A stretch of DNA of 64,000 bases from Agroathelia rolfsii (GCA_018343915.1 JABRWF010000002.1:248001-312000); one strand, 5' to 3'; counted from the first letter of the stretch, positions 46,689 through 59,177 are shown. Numbers and translations are program-made. The notes: generated by a model not told the origin, from the letters alone.

Positions 46689-46892
46689 TATTGGACGTTT
46701 ACGAGAAAGCGGTGATGCAATTATTGATATCACACCGTGACGTGACTGGAGTAATGTCACAAGTTGGACGCGTCAGTCACGCGAATGTTACACTGACAGC
46801 AACGCGTCCTGGCAGCCTGAGCGACTACTCATATACGCGATTCTTGGATTAGTCTCGAAGTTTTTATTTTATATTCTTCTGTGCTATAAGAG
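46689..46892. promoter_or_regulatory. Short divergent promoter, ZIP transporter / RFC subunit
   Basis: Only 204 bp separate the two start codons, so the promoters must overlap. No TATA is evident at a usual distance on either side. Confidence 0.55.
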
Positions 46893-48600
46893 ATGTCTCT
46901 ATGGGTAGACAAGGTCGAAGCTCTTCAATAAAGCTTAAATACGTGCATGCTACTTATATCATAACTAGTACCGTCCGCGAACCCTTGATGACTTACACTA
47001 CCATTTGGGCCTGTCTAAAAGGCTAAGATCGCTTGTTAGTATTCTGAGATTAATACTGCATTCTGTCGATGAACCCTGTCTTAAACATCGCACGCGCAGG
47101 CCTCATCAGGCGACTTTCCTCATATGCTATTCTACGGACCATCGGGTGCAGGAAAGAAAACGCGCATAGCATGTACATTACGAGAGCTTTATGGACCCGG
47201 TGTTGAGAAGGTGTGTTTAGAAATGCTCTCTGTGCCCTTATTAACATTCGGCTGTTGCAGCTCAAAATAGACCAAAGAGTTTTTCTATCACCCACCAAAC
47301 GCAAGGTGGAGGTCAACATCGTACAGAGTAACTACCATATCGAAATTACGCCCAGGTATGGTTATGGCAAAATTTGGGTCCATTATTTTCTACTTTGAAA
47401 ATTTACCCTGGCTTTCCTCTACCCCCTGAATAGCGAGGCAGGCAACTATGACCGAGTAGTCATCCAAGAACTCTTAAAAGAGATTGCTCAGACACAACAA
47501 GTCGATCTGAGTGCCAAGCAACGTTTCAAGGGTATTAGTTCCTGGTTTCTCGTGGACAACGTTTTAAGGAGTGTTAAATAACTACCAATCTTCTAGTGGT
47601 CATTATCAACGAGGCGGACTCATTATCACGCGATGCTCAAGCAGCATTGCGTCGCACTATGGAAAAATACATGGCCAACATGCGCATCATTCTCTGTGCT
47701 AATAGCACAAGTAGACTGATTGCACCCATCAAGAGTCGATGTTTGCTCATTCGAGTTGCGGCTCCGGATGAAAAAGAGGTAAGTATAAATTAAGATCGTG
47801 TCCGCTATCTTCTGAATTTACTTGTTCCTTTATCATCGAAATAATGCTAGATGGACGCTGCTTTACGATATGTAGCATCACGCGAAAAATTCGATCTAGA
47901 CGATGATGCTGCGACACAGATTATTGAAAATGCAGGTGGCAACCTTCGCAAAGCTATCTTGGTCTTGGAGGCTCTTAAAATGCAGTCGTAAGTTCAATTA
48001 GATTTATCTTTACCTTGTTTAAAGACGGCTCGTTAAATTTGCGTGCTCCTTTCTGCTCAGACCAGATCTTTCCGGCTCTCTTGCGATTGCCAAACCCGAT
48101 TGGGAAACCTACTGTCATCAAATAGCAGATTTGATCATCCAAGAGCAAAGCCCGGCACGCGTAATGGAGGTACGGGGGAAACTGTACGAGCTATTAAGTC
48201 ATTGTATACCACCAACGGTTGTCCTCAAGGTATTTATTTTCTTCCCAATACAATCGAATGTGATGTTGATCTTTTGGGGGACAGACAGTCGCAGAACGTG
48301 TGGCTGAACGTGTGGATGAAAGTATCAAAGCAGATGTAATGCATTGGGCAGCCTTTTACGTATGTCCCTTTGTTTTTAATTTATTCCTCTTGTTGCGAGA
48401 GTATTAACGGAACAATCCGCCCCCAACAGGAGGTTCGCATGCAGCAAGGGCAAAAGAAAATTTTCCACCTCGAGGCGTGGGTAGTAAAGGTCATGAGCAT
48501 TTACAAAGTGTGTTGTCTTGAATTATTTCCCTTCACGCACTGACCAAATGCCGGTACACAGCACTTCTTCTATGGATTTGATTTATCTATGCTTGATTGA
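46893..48600 (+). CDS. RFC5: Replication factor C small subunit (yeast RFC5 / human RFC3 orthologue)
   Basis: AAA+ clamp-loader subunit that helps load PCNA. Eleven exons: 46893-46913, 46969-47034, 47100-47210, 47261-47355, 47434-47531, 47597-47778, 47851-47987, 48061-48229, 48285-48359, 48430-48507 and 48562-48600; 356 residues, normal length. It begins [19 protein letters not shown]. The P-loop is [12 protein letters not shown], with the Lys-Lys typical of this subunit. The Walker-B region is [20 protein letters not shown], followed by [20 protein letters not shown] with the SRC box. Then [19 protein letters not shown] (sensor 2 region) and the collar domain, ending [17 protein letters not shown]. 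The degenerate Walker B (NEAD) fits the non-catalytic RFC5/RFC3 subunit rather than RFC2-4. Exon phases all agree. Confidence 0.95.
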
Positions 48601-48818
48601 TGAACACAACTACATATTGAGCATGCTCCATACCTGGATCGTGCTCAATCGTACACATCAGATGCTTTCACAGCATCATGCGTGCAAGTAGTAAGCGCTA
48701 GTCTGCATCCAACACCGCCGGTCCGTCGTTGACGTTCAAGATGTCAAGAGCGATTGAGATACCCCTGGTATCACATCACAATGAGATGGGCATTGATTTC
48801 AGTAGCTTATAATTTATA

Positions 48819-49105
48819 TTACCCGGCGTCTGCAAACAATGCATGTATTGGCATCCACGTGTTGCCGGCGCCGTAATAGAGTTCGACACCTTGTATTCAT
48901 CGTAGTTCTGATATCAAGGGATGACAGACACCAGGAAACCCATGAACACACTTGTATTGATATTCCAAGTCCATAACTTCGACGCAAGCCGAAGTTGTTG
49001 AGCGGTTCCTGCTTCCACATCAAGTCGCGGGGCTCTAGGATTCATTTGTCCAGGCAGAACATCCTTAATCATCATTCCACAGGAAACCCCTGAGAGGCTG
49101 GAATG
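48819..49105 (-). CDS. Small unidentified gene or 3' gene fragment
   Basis: Spliced reading gives CGMMIKDVLPGQMNPRAPRL, DVEAGTAQQLRLASKLWTW and, across one intron (GTGTGTTC..ATACAAG), SVELYYGAGNTWMPIHALFA ending DAG-stop at 48819. The frame is protein-like and the intron has good ends, but I do not recognise the family. The 5' end is unclear: the HD gene stops at 49319 on the same strand, leaving room for one short upstream exon at most. It could be the end of a degraded larger gene. Confidence 0.35.
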
Positions 49106-49318
49106 ATGGTGAGCTCAGCCTCGAGTTAGCAGCAAACACTATTGTGCCTTTGATTTGTGCCTCTAATACAAAATGCCAGCTGGAACATGAGAATGATGGA
49201 GAGAGCTTCCTTTCAATGAGGTCTCGTATTCACTGCTGTTATAAGAAGACTGATGCACACACAGCAAAATACGACCAATATGTGCATCGTAGTCGAAAAC
49301 CCTGAGGAGCGCCATCTA

Positions 49319-50284
49319 CTATATCGAGTCTAACTCTTCCAACGTCGCTTCTTCCTTAACGGATTCTAGAAAATCTAGGAGCTGTTGTAGGTGATAGTCA
49401 ATATCACTGTGTGAACACAATCATACGCGAGAACCATAACTCACAACACGATGGCGTTTCTCCCCAAGCTTCCGCCCAGGCTCAGTCTTAAGCCGATCAT
49501 GAATGTGGAGCAATTTATCGTAGAAGTGCTGGATTGCTGATTGTTCTTGGGCGGGATCGTCCGGAGGTGCATATAGTGGATGGTTGACGGTAGATGTATA
49601 TGCCGCACATCGCAACACACCTACAGCATGTAGTATCAGGAATCAATGATCATCATAGTCATCATGAAACATGGCTTAAAAGGTTTGCATATAGATTTGA
49701 AATATTAAGAAGAGTAAGAACAACACATACCGAATGCACCTATGGCATCGAGTCGATCTGCATCCTGCACACAATGTAGCTCTGCACAGGAATCATGCCA
49801 CTCGCCCCACTCTCCATTCGCGCGTCGTTTCTTCTCTGTCGTCCATGAGACATTGTCAACGATACGCGCGATTGTCCGTCCACGGCCATCGGCGACGAGA
49901 TTGGGGGCCTCGGAATCGTCCCACCCGAGCGTGGCAGCGAGAGATTGGAACAAGGGTAGGAAGAAAGCGTATGGATCGGCGGCTTGGTCAGCGGTCACGT
50001 ATTTCTTGTCTAGCACATCATGTAGAATAGCGGCGAGTTCAACAACAAGTAGGTCGACTTTTTGGGTCTTGGATAGATGTCTGGCGATGACCAGTGCTGT
50101 GTGACGAACACGCTCGACTGGCAATATACAATCATACATAAGATTTATTATAACTGTGCTATTTCATGATCCTGCTACTACCGTGGTACTTGTCGTGCGA
50201 GGGATCATAGCGAGCCATATTTTCTTCCATAAGCTTCTTGGCAGTATCTAGCATAAATTGTTCTGTTTTGCTGGGGTACGACAT
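49319..50284 (-). CDS. HD-domain phosphohydrolase, YedJ-like
   Basis: Metal-dependent phosphohydrolase of the HD superfamily, probably cytosolic and acting on a nucleotide or other small phosphate ester; the substrate is unknown. Starts MSYPSKTEQFMLDTAKKLME, then ARYDPSHDKYH (first metal His), VERVRHTALVIARHLSK, LLVVELAAILHDVLDKKYV (the HD pair), RIVDNVSWTTEKKRR and LHCVQDADRLDAIGAFG (the distal Asp). The C-terminal part has YTSTVNHPLYAPPDD, AIQHFYDKLLHIHDRLKTEP and LLDFLESVKEEATLEELD. Four exons with frame-keeping joins at 50183 (G|TC), about 49730 (G|GT) and about 49440. All four metal ligands (H..HD..D) are present, so it should be active. Confidence 0.85.
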
Positions 50285-51699
50285 CGTGGTAAGAATGGTT
50301 CAGGGGATACCCAGCGAGAGCTTTTGTGAGCGACTTAAGACCCTCGGCAATAAATCTCGTGCGTTGCATTACTGCTTTGTAACGGTATGTAGGCGTGCAT
50401 AGAACTATTAGTAAATTCCTTTGACGGGATCAATATAATTTTCGTCTCTGGAGATGAAAAGTGTCGGACTCGGCATAGATTATGCGTCAGAATAGATTAT
50501 CTATGCCACTAGGAGCCACCGGGAAACCTGACGGTGATGTACTTACAACTCAATTGCATATTCTGCTTTTTATTTTCATCTGTCGTAAGATATGGACATA
50601 ATTACTCTACACGTTAACAATCAAGTTGCGAATGAAATATTTCTATGACCAAATTTAGTGAGGGATAAGAGTCCTTTCGTCCTGCCTACCGTGACCTACG
50701 GTACTTTCTGATTGCTCTGGCCCCGTTCCAGGTTCCACCGTAACTACTTACTCAATGTATCCGGTCTGGTAATCATAAACACCGGTCATGTCAAACTACC
50801 GGCAACCTTTCGAACATAATTCTTCGATGCACAATAAGAGCCGAAGGATCAGTCCGGCTGCTTCAGTATGACGATCCTATTACAGTCCACTGGCACTCCG
50901 ACATAAGTACTATAAATGTGTACCATCTACACATAGTTGCAAAAATGCCGGTCGAACCTATACATTGCATCTATCCCTCTTTTATATTGATTTACTTACT
51001 GGCACAAGCCATACGCATATCATACAGAGGTTGAACTTGAACCACTATCTCTACAAACCAGCACAGACAGTATACATCATCCAGATGTTCTTCCTACTTT
51101 GCAAGCTATACGGACATATATATGCGCATGTACTTTTACAGAGGTCTGTTTCATTCGACAGCATCTGAATTAAACTATCAGACATAGTTCATAGACCAGA
51201 TCGAATTTCCGTTTTTGCTGGCGATTCTCGTTAACATCGAAGACAATGCTCTCGAGGTTTCGACTGTCGTAGTCCTAGGGCAAGTCGACTTAAGTAAAAT
51301 AGATTATCTCGAGTTTCAAGGTGATGACAAAAGGAAATCGGAAATCTTGAATCTTGTCCACGTTTTCGATGCTCTGGAGTGTTGCGCCGACGAGCTAAAG
51401 AGTGATTAGCATCAGCGTCAAAGTCTCAACTGCAGTCTGAGTGGAATTTTTCCGATTTCTCTCTCGAACCATGCCTCCTGGAGCTGGTATTCAAGTGTCC
51501 AATAGGCTACAACAGTTCCAACGCCAAACCGAATAGAAACCTCTTTTCAGCATGTATGCACACCGAATCTGGCGTTGTGGAAGTCATGATCAAACTTGCA
51601 TTCTGATATCATCAGTTTGCGCACGTTTTATTAGCCAACTACGAGTCGTCGCTAGTACCAAAAACTATATGGATGTCACCAGCTTGTAGGCTTCAAATG
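50285..51699. other. 1.4-kb AT-rich stretch without a supported gene
   Basis: Open frames here are short. One on the plus strand, 51215-51409, could be a fragment upstream of the kinase-like remnant, but I see no motif in it. Confidence 0.4.
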
Positions 51700-52018
51700 G
51701 ATGAAAATGGCCATTATAAGCCGACTCGATGGTGTCCCAACTGGCCTATACCAAGACTAACATCCGGACTATAATCGCAAGTTGCTGCCCAGTGTTTGCG
51801 CAGATATCATCAACGCTACTGAATTGTTGCACGAGAAAGATCTTGTGCTTGGCGACCTCAGGGAAATGAATATTATGATCGATAAGGACATAAAGCACGC
51901 GATGCTGGCGGACTTCGACTGGGTTGGCAAACATGGGCTAGAACTGTATCCCCCTTTTGTTAATGAGGGCTTTACGAGTATCCACCCAGAAATTGAGGAG
52001 CGGCACAGGAATGTATGA
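51700..52018 (+). pseudogene. Remnant of a basidiomycete kinase-like gene
   Basis: The 78-codon frame at 51782-52018 contains LLHEKDLVLGDLREMNIMID and MLADFDWVGKHGLELYPPFV. GDLREMN matches the catalytic loop (HGDLRxxN type) and LADFDW the metal-binding DFG-equivalent of kinase-like proteins that are abundant in basidiomycetes. Just upstream, a different frame reads GFKWMKMAIISRLDGVP, like the hinge of such kinases, but no clean intron joins them. No N-lobe with P-loop or lysine is seen. Best read as a truncated, decaying copy. Confidence 0.5.
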
Positions 52019-52627
52019 GCATAGGGATGTATGCCCAATGAACATGTGTGAATAATCGAGCATGTCCTCAAACCTTTGTGCGGCGTAGATGATTGAGTCT
52101 GGATATACTAGAAAAGTAACGTGTGCATGATAGCATAATAGCGATAGTGCTTAGAAAGCAGTGTCAGAGTATTGTCTCCTTAAAGATTGGGGGAAGGGGG
52201 ATGATACACCCATAGCAGGGTCTGCATAACATACGCTCAGGGGTATGATGCAAATCCTAGGCGGGGGAAGCCGTTATCCAAAAAATTCTGCTTCGATCCA
52301 TCAACTGGATAATTTTGAATGGTCGAAACAACCCTAACTTGGAAACATCATGGATAAGATGAGAAATCATGAACAAATACATCTGATAAGTAGAGTATGG
52401 ACGAGGGGAAAAGGAGGAGATAAAGCTTGTCGATGGGTTATTTTTCAATTTTGATCTATTGAAGCCAGAAGAACGATGATGAGAGGATGAGGATGAGACA
52501 AGGTCCTACAACATCTCATGTATGCCACTGTCGACGTTGTTAATTCCATAAATTCAAAGACCCGTTGTTGAGAGAGGGATTTCAAGCGACAGGCATGAGT
52601 GAAAGAAAAGCGGAATGTCCCCATTTA
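52019..52627. other. Intergenic stretch, no gene seen
   Basis: 609 bp, AT-rich, with the 3' side of the Sem1 gene on the right. Confidence 0.45.
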
Positions 52628-53302
52628 TCATGTTTGCATAGCTTCACCAGCAGCATTACCGCCCTTGCCCGTCTTGGCGATCTCGTTCCTAAAATGGGCA
52701 AATAGGAAGAGAGAGATATCAGGACACCAGAGGAAAACATTTATCCCAGCCTTAACTCACCGCAACGACACACTGAAATCATCCTCAATGTCATCGTCGT
52801 CCCAGTTGTCCTCCCAGAGCTTGTCACCGCCCGATTTGGCCGCGCCCGGTGCAGCTCCATCGAGGTGGGCAAGATCAGTTTGCGAATCGTCCCAATCTGC
52901 GTAGTTAATAGGAGGTCGGTCGCGGACGAGCCATTTGTGAATTTGTTTGTGATCGCATGTATGGGTGTCGGTGTGCGATGTTCATAGTACGTGAGATCAG
53001 GCGAGGGTAGATTTTAATGGTTCACATGCAAACAAGACGGAACTGTCAGTCATCTCGCTACAAGACGTGAAGATGTAAAGAAAAAGGATTGTAGGATAAA
53101 ATGAACATATGTATGTGCATTGCAAGCGTAGAATCCATCATGATGATGCATGTCATATAAGTGCAATAGTCTTACCTTCCGCTTCGAACTCTTCGAATTC
53201 GTCGTCTTCCTCGAGGGTACCTAGTGCGGCTCTCTCCTCTGCCTTCGCCGCGGTAGTTGGTTTAGATGAGGATGCTGCAGCAGGAGTGGAGGAGGATGAC
53301 AT
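52628..53302 (-). CDS. SEM1: Sem1/DSS1 proteasome lid subunit
   Basis: Tiny acidic protein that stabilises the 26S proteasome lid and also works with BRCA2-type and TREX-2 complexes. Three exons. It starts MSSSSTPAAASSSKPTTAA, followed by the first acidic motif LEEDDEFEEFEAEDWDDS (joined G|AT), a linker, then the second acidic-aromatic motif DKLWEDNWDDDDIEDDFSV and a C-terminal helix RNEIAKTGKGGNAAGEAMQT. The two acidic tryptophan motifs and short C-terminal helix are diagnostic. The start at 53302 follows normal fungal length for the family. Confidence 0.93.
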
Positions 53303-54061
53303 GGTGTATAACAGTCGATGAATGCGATCGCGCTTGTAGTTGTAGGTGCTTGCGTAGAGACAGACGCAACGCGTCAGATTGGTTGTGGCTGTGTTACTCA
53401 CCCATTTGAGGAAATGTTGTAATGTTCATTTCTCCTTGCCTTGTAAAGAACTGGTTACCGCCAGTTGGTGCATGAAAAGTTAAGTGCACTAAATAAAACT
53501 TGGCTATAAGATGGAATCAGAAACCACACCTCCTAAAGAACAGAACACTTCCGCATGCATATATCCACAAGAGCTTAGCTATCCACGTATAACTGTCACT
53601 ATCATCATTCATCATCTTCATTAAGACATCAGTTTATAACTATGTACCGAGAAATCAAGATACCACCAATTCAGTAAAGAAAACAAAAACAAAAAGCGAC
53701 AACATTAATCCAACAACAGAAAAAGAGAAGAAGAAAGTCGGAGCTACCGAGACAAGGTAACGGACATGGAAGATGGTCGTAAATTCATGGATGGGGTAAT
53801 CCGGATGAGGCTTATGGTTGCCGCGACAATGGAGCCAAAGATTAAGATGGACATGGGACAGGAAAAGGTATCGTGAAAAGAAAGAAAAAGATGAAGGAAG
53901 AGGGGGGGGGGAAGGGTGTCAAGAAAAACGATAGAGGAATGGAGAGAATGATAGGACCAGGACAGAATCAAAACGACAAATCATTCCCCTGGTCCTTTTT
54001 CTATCCATTTTACTTTTACTGTATCTCTTCTTTTTTCTTGACACAAAGAAATCCCCTTCCT
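53303..54061. other. Intergenic stretch, no gene seen
   Basis: 759 bp with the Sem1 promoter on the left and the 3' untranslated region of the GIT1-like gene on the right. A G-rich run GAGGGGGGGG at about 53900 stands out. Confidence 0.45.
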
Positions 54062-56732
54062 TTAAACTGGTACGACAGACTCCTCGGCGCTCTTTTCATC
54101 CTCCTTGCTTTCCCGACCGTCTGTGAGATTATCCTCATGCAGACCCATCTGGGAAGTATCGACGCCGTTCGCCTCGAGGTATTCGCGGAACTGTTTTGCA
54201 TTTAGAGAAATATACGTAGAAGAATTGAGGAAAGACGACTCACAGCCTTGTCTTCCTCGGTCATACCATCCGCACTGAGCGGCTTAATGAAGAAGAGCGT
54301 GATTAAGGCGCTGACGAACGTCATGCCGCTCCCAACCCAGAAGGGGCCGGTAATGCCCTTGACGCCAGTACCAAAGTCTTAGGGAGGAGAGAAGGCAAAC
54401 GGTAAGAGACTATAGAAACAAAATGAAGGGACGGAGCCATAAACACACCAGCTATAATCTGCTTGAATGCTAATAATAATAAAATAAGGTCAAAAAAGGC
54501 ACATATTAGGCTGGGTAAGAAACAGGACTCAACCCCATGAACCACCAAAGGCACCAATCTTGCCTATGGCAGCAGCAACACCGTAGTACTGTCCACGCAC
54601 AGCAGTTGGGCCCGATTTACTCGCGAGCAAACCGAGACAGTTGCCAGGGCCGAACTCGCCAAAGGAGAGGAAGATGCCGTATAATACAGCAAACGCAGCA
54701 ATGTGGTCCGTCAGTCTTTTTTCCCGGAAAAAAGCCGTTAGTATAAATGCTTTTGGTGGCATGCTATAGTGTGAGGACACGGGGCGTACTTTGTGTACAA
54801 ACCGCTCATGATGAAGCCAACGATAGCTTGCATAACAAGACCGATGATCTGGTTGATAACTTAGCACTGGGCAATTTTTTTTTCTAGGGAGAAGAAACCT
54901 ACCATAGTATACTTGGGTCCGAGGAAATCCACAGAGAACGCGCCAATGACTGTACCGGGGATATAGAACAAGCTGCATGAGGTGAAATAAAATAAAGCTT
55001 AATACAGTTTCAGAATAAATGGGAGAAGAGAGCGTAATGCACTTAATAACAACGTTCCAGCCAAGGACAACACTTAGAGCAGCGCTGTTGTTCGTAATTG
55101 TGTTTGTGATGGTGGAAGAGTATAGACCGAACTAAATATTGAGAGAAGATGACCAGAGTGTCAGTGATTAAATTAGTATACATCATTCCTCCCCCCCCCC
55201 CGTCACAACGCCTGACATTTCGAAGAACGGGTAGAGAAAACTTACAGGATACCTAACAAATCGTACAAAAGATTAGCTCTTGTATGTCCTATTTCACACC
55301 CAAAAACGACTCACGTAATGAAGTCGTAGATAAACCACGCCGCAGAGATTGCAGCAAGGCCGCGCCAATAACGCTTGACAATAAGCCAATAGGGGACCTT
55401 CATCTTAACCATCGAGGATTGCTTGTAGCGCTCTGGCTCAGTCAGGTTCCATCGCCAGATGAACACAGCCAAGGCGGGCACAAAGCCGAGACCAACAAGC
55501 AAGCGCCATGCGGCGCGAAGGTGATTCTCTCCACAGCTGGATTTTTGAATCGAGGAAGAAATTGATGCGCATGCCAGGAACAAAGGAGAATATACACACA
55601 AAAAAGAGAGAGAGAGAAAAGGAAATTGTCAGGAGAAGCGGTTTTAGGGGCCTAGTAAATGAAGATACGCACATCCAGTAGAGCACGAGCGCAACAAATG
55701 CAGAAACGACGAAACCAACGTCAATCATGGTATCTGTAGATGGTATAATTCATCAGGAACCCAAAAGACTTGCAGAAACATAGGGGCTGCTTACTTGTCG
55801 CAAGTGCAAACCAACGGTGCTGCGCGTTCTTTGCTATGCTTTTATCCTCTGTGTTCTCTGCTGCAGAGACGGAGCCTGTAGGATATTCTGCACCAATGCC
55901 TACACCAAGCATGAAACTACATTTTAAAAGTATGAGGTAGGTAGATGGGAATATGCCAGGGAAAACACTGACCGGCAGAAGCTCAACATGGCAACAGTAC
56001 CCTTGAGACTATCTCCGGCGCCCTCAGAGGCAGCAGATAGGAGAGAAAAGAAAGCGACCAAACCAGCAGCAGTCATCTACAGCAAGCACAGGCGCATATT
56101 TCATCAGAAGACCTGACTTTGTGTCAAGTCTAATTTCTAGGCTCACCATGCCAAACTTTCTACCTAACTTATCACTCAAGTAGCCGAAAGTGAGCATACC
56201 GACGACCATGCCAGCGAAACCCACGCTACTGAGGATAGTTCCAGCGTCGGTCTTGCCACCTGCTGCGGTAAAGGCATCTGAACCGTAGATCCTTGTCATG
56301 ACTGTCCATTAAGGAGACATATGAATCATGCCAGGGAAAGAGAGTGAGGGAAGTGAGGGAAGCATGATAAGCAACGACAACAGGCTTCAGCAATCAATTG
56401 AAATTGAAATTGATAAGTATACGCACATGTCTCGACTGGTAAATGGTTATCACTCATTAGCTTAGAGTTCGTTATAGTTTGGAGGGGATAATGCTTACCC
56501 AGTCCAACCACGTTGTTGGCATAGCCTAGCAGGGAGAGTATGTGTTAGCATATACTGGGGATGCGCGGAATGAGGGGGTCTATGAATACCATCTGAGAAT
56601 AGAGCTGTGCCGGACCTGTAAAGATAGACGGTCAGTGTGCAAAGGGCAAGAGGATATGCGTAGGGTGAGTACACACGCAAAGATGGCGGCGACGCCAACC
56701 GTCTTTCCCTTGGTGGAAACAGTGTTGACCAT
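54062..56732 (-). CDS. Glycerophosphodiester (glycerophosphoinositol) transporter, GIT1-like MFS
   Basis: Plasma-membrane H+ symporter that takes up glycerophosphoinositol or glycerophosphocholine, and so phosphate and inositol. Many exons. It starts [19 protein letters not shown], then [37 protein letters not shown] (MFS motif A), [60 protein letters not shown] and [98 protein letters not shown] and [16 protein letters not shown] complete it. Twelve membrane spans are expected. A 21-nt micro-exon (54469-54449) encodes AFKQIIA between GAFGGSW and DFGTGVKG. The [15 protein letters not shown] tail is typical of fungal GIT1-type carriers. Confidence 0.88.
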
Positions 56733-57118
56733 AGCGGGAGACTGGGATGTGGTCAAGCCAAGGAAGGAGAGGGATTTACGGGAGACCGGGGCTGGCTAAA
56801 TAGCAGCGCGATAAGTGAGCAGCCATCGCTAGCCATCACTCCGGCTCGGTTGGGATTCGTTGATGGGGGGTTTTCTGGAGTATCATCATGACCAGGGCCC
56901 CTCGCACGTTGGTCGCCGATTCGAGTCGTGTGAGTTGCGCCGCTACTGGCCAGGAACATCCTCCTCCTTTGCACTCCTTCGAAACGTGTAGCTAGCGGTA
57001 TGCACCGATGCACGGATCTCGTCTTACTTATAATCTACATTTCTTCTCGATGACGATGGCATCTGGTGTAGCTGGACTTCAGGAGACTACAAATATACCG
57101 GCAGCAGTAATAGCGCCG
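56733..57118. promoter_or_regulatory. Promoter region of the GIT1-like gene
   Basis: 386 bp between the transporter start and the stop codon of the next minus-strand gene. I see no repeated CACGTG element, although phosphate-regulated genes in yeasts often carry CACGTG/T sites. Confidence 0.35.
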
Positions 57119-57958
57119 TCAAAGTTTCCCAACTAAGCCAGTACTGCTGACACGCCGCACCATCCTCGTCCATCCCTCTGCACTCTCCATCAAACGTTCT
57201 CTCTTTTGTTCACTCTCTTCTTTTTGAATTTGGTAAGGGGCAAGGAAAAAAGAGTAGTACAGAAGCATATGGTGCACGGACCAGTTGGAAACACAGCATA
57301 TCGCCAACTTGTCCCTGTCCACTTGCCGTTCCCGAGTGCTCGGAGAGAATCCGGATGAAGTCATTCCATAATGGCTCTTACACTCGGGGCACACGAATTC
57401 GCACAATTCTGGACATTCTTGATCATAATGCTACATTGAATTATACACATGTCTGTTTTTCACGGCAGATTAATATTGCTGACGGATCACCTTCCCCGCC
57501 CGCGACCTGCCCGACGGGTCCGCCGTGTCGTCTCCAATGATACCGCTCTGCTCCAGTGCGCTATCCACCTGCCTCTCCTGTTGGAACACATCGACTTTAG
57601 CTCCACGTGTATACCCACCTCCGACACTCTTCTCTGCCTCTGTCTGGTCATTCACTAGCTCATCAACTTCACCTACGAGAAATTTATATTAGTCCCATTT
57701 GTATTAATATGAACATCGACACTCCACCACCCCTCCACAAGTTCGTCCGAACTTACGTTTGCTCACAGTGCCCGTCTCCTCCGAGCGCGCCGCCGCCCGG
57801 TCCTCCGCTCCCGGGTCAAACCCGGGCTGGACGCCATCACCGTAATCAGCCGCAATAGCGCCTCCGGCTGGGGGCAGAGCAGCATCACCGGTCGTATCGG
57901 GACGGTACTCAGTGTCACCCCTGACGATCTCCTCAGCGTTATAGCGGTCGTTCGACAT
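57119..57958 (-). CDS. Hypothetical protein, acidic N-terminus
   Basis: Unrecognised. The first exon starts MSNDRYNAEEIVRGDTEYRP and is acidic and glycine/alanine-rich (GGAIAADYGDGVQPGFDPGA). The next exon reads DELVNDQTEAEKSVGGGYTR and FQQERQVDSALEQSG. A downstream frame to the stop at 57119 includes CPELCEFVCPECKSHYG, a possible CxxC pair, and ends KRERLMESAEGWTRMVRRVS. The joins between these parts are not certain; they could be one gene or two. No signal peptide. The composition of the first exon suggests an intrinsically disordered protein. Confidence 0.45.
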
Positions 57959-59177
57959 GGTGGTAGTGATTAAATGTAGGTTGTTGTTGAATAGAGTAAT
58001 ATAAAAAATGGGAGTATCTGTTGGATACGTGCGTGCAACTTGGGGATGTTCTTATGTTCTCATCTTAGTGCTCGCTGCTGCGTTTATATATCCACTCTCA
58101 ACATCCCTAGGCTCATACCCAACTTCAATCGATGCCGCCAGTGAGAAAAACCGTTCGATTCTTCCCTGACGTAGTGCAGGCTCAACGCATACATATTGAC
58201 GTCGACATATCGCGCATATAGGCTGCACCGTGACCGATGTTGATATATTGACCGACGTCAGCCTCCCCACTCTGGAACATTGATGCGCCCAGTACTTACT
58301 GGTAATGCAGGGTCGTTCATTTGGATGTATGTGGTCATACACACCCCAAGGAATTGTCAGTTGGCGGAGAATCGATCGAAAAGCTGAAATATCTGCAATG
58401 TGTCTTGGTCTGCCATTTTTTTTTTTGACGCAATGGTAATGTCGGTGTGATGTATGTGAAGTAGTGATCGTTGATGATGCGCGCCAAGTCGATGGGGCCC
58501 GTGTTCGAGATTCATCAAACCCCTCATCACCGTCCTTTCACATTCACCGTGGACAGTCAAATACTGAAAGAATTATGATATTTGAATGTATGCTTAAATT
58601 ACATCATCCAATACATACATATACTCCGCGTCAAAGCCTGGGTACTACTGGAAAGCATACATGTCTTGTGAACATTTCCATGGTGTACCTTTGGAAAAGA
58701 ACTAATCTAGTACTAATCATTTGCATACATATAATGCTTTACGGTAGAATAACGTGTACTAGTACATATAGGTTTCATTGAGGGTTCCTACTTGCGTAGG
58801 TCATATCTCAACCAATGATTTACAACAAGAAAGGATAACGATAACGATATACTGATACAGTTACGACGAGTTAGTAAGCCAGTAGACAACTCGAGTACGT
58901 ATGTACATGTACGCATATGTGTATGTACAAGAGGACATTCTCTTCCTCCATCTATCGCAGCGGAATACTAATATCCCAGCGACTTTTTCGTTCCCAATCC
59001 AACCCCCACCCAGTTCTCTCCCCTCCCCTTTCCCTCGGATGATTACATTGCACAATATTCATATCGCTCACCACACCAACCATTACCAACACACCGTGTT
59101 TTCAACAAACAATCAAACAAGAGCCCACTTGCCCACGGCGAACCTAATTTACATCATCGTTTACAACCGCTGGCCAA
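57959..59177. other. 1.2-kb stretch without a supported gene
   Basis: Upstream region of the hypothetical gene and 3' region of the AT-hook gene. Open frames of 60-114 codons overlap on both strands and lack motifs. Confidence 0.45.
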
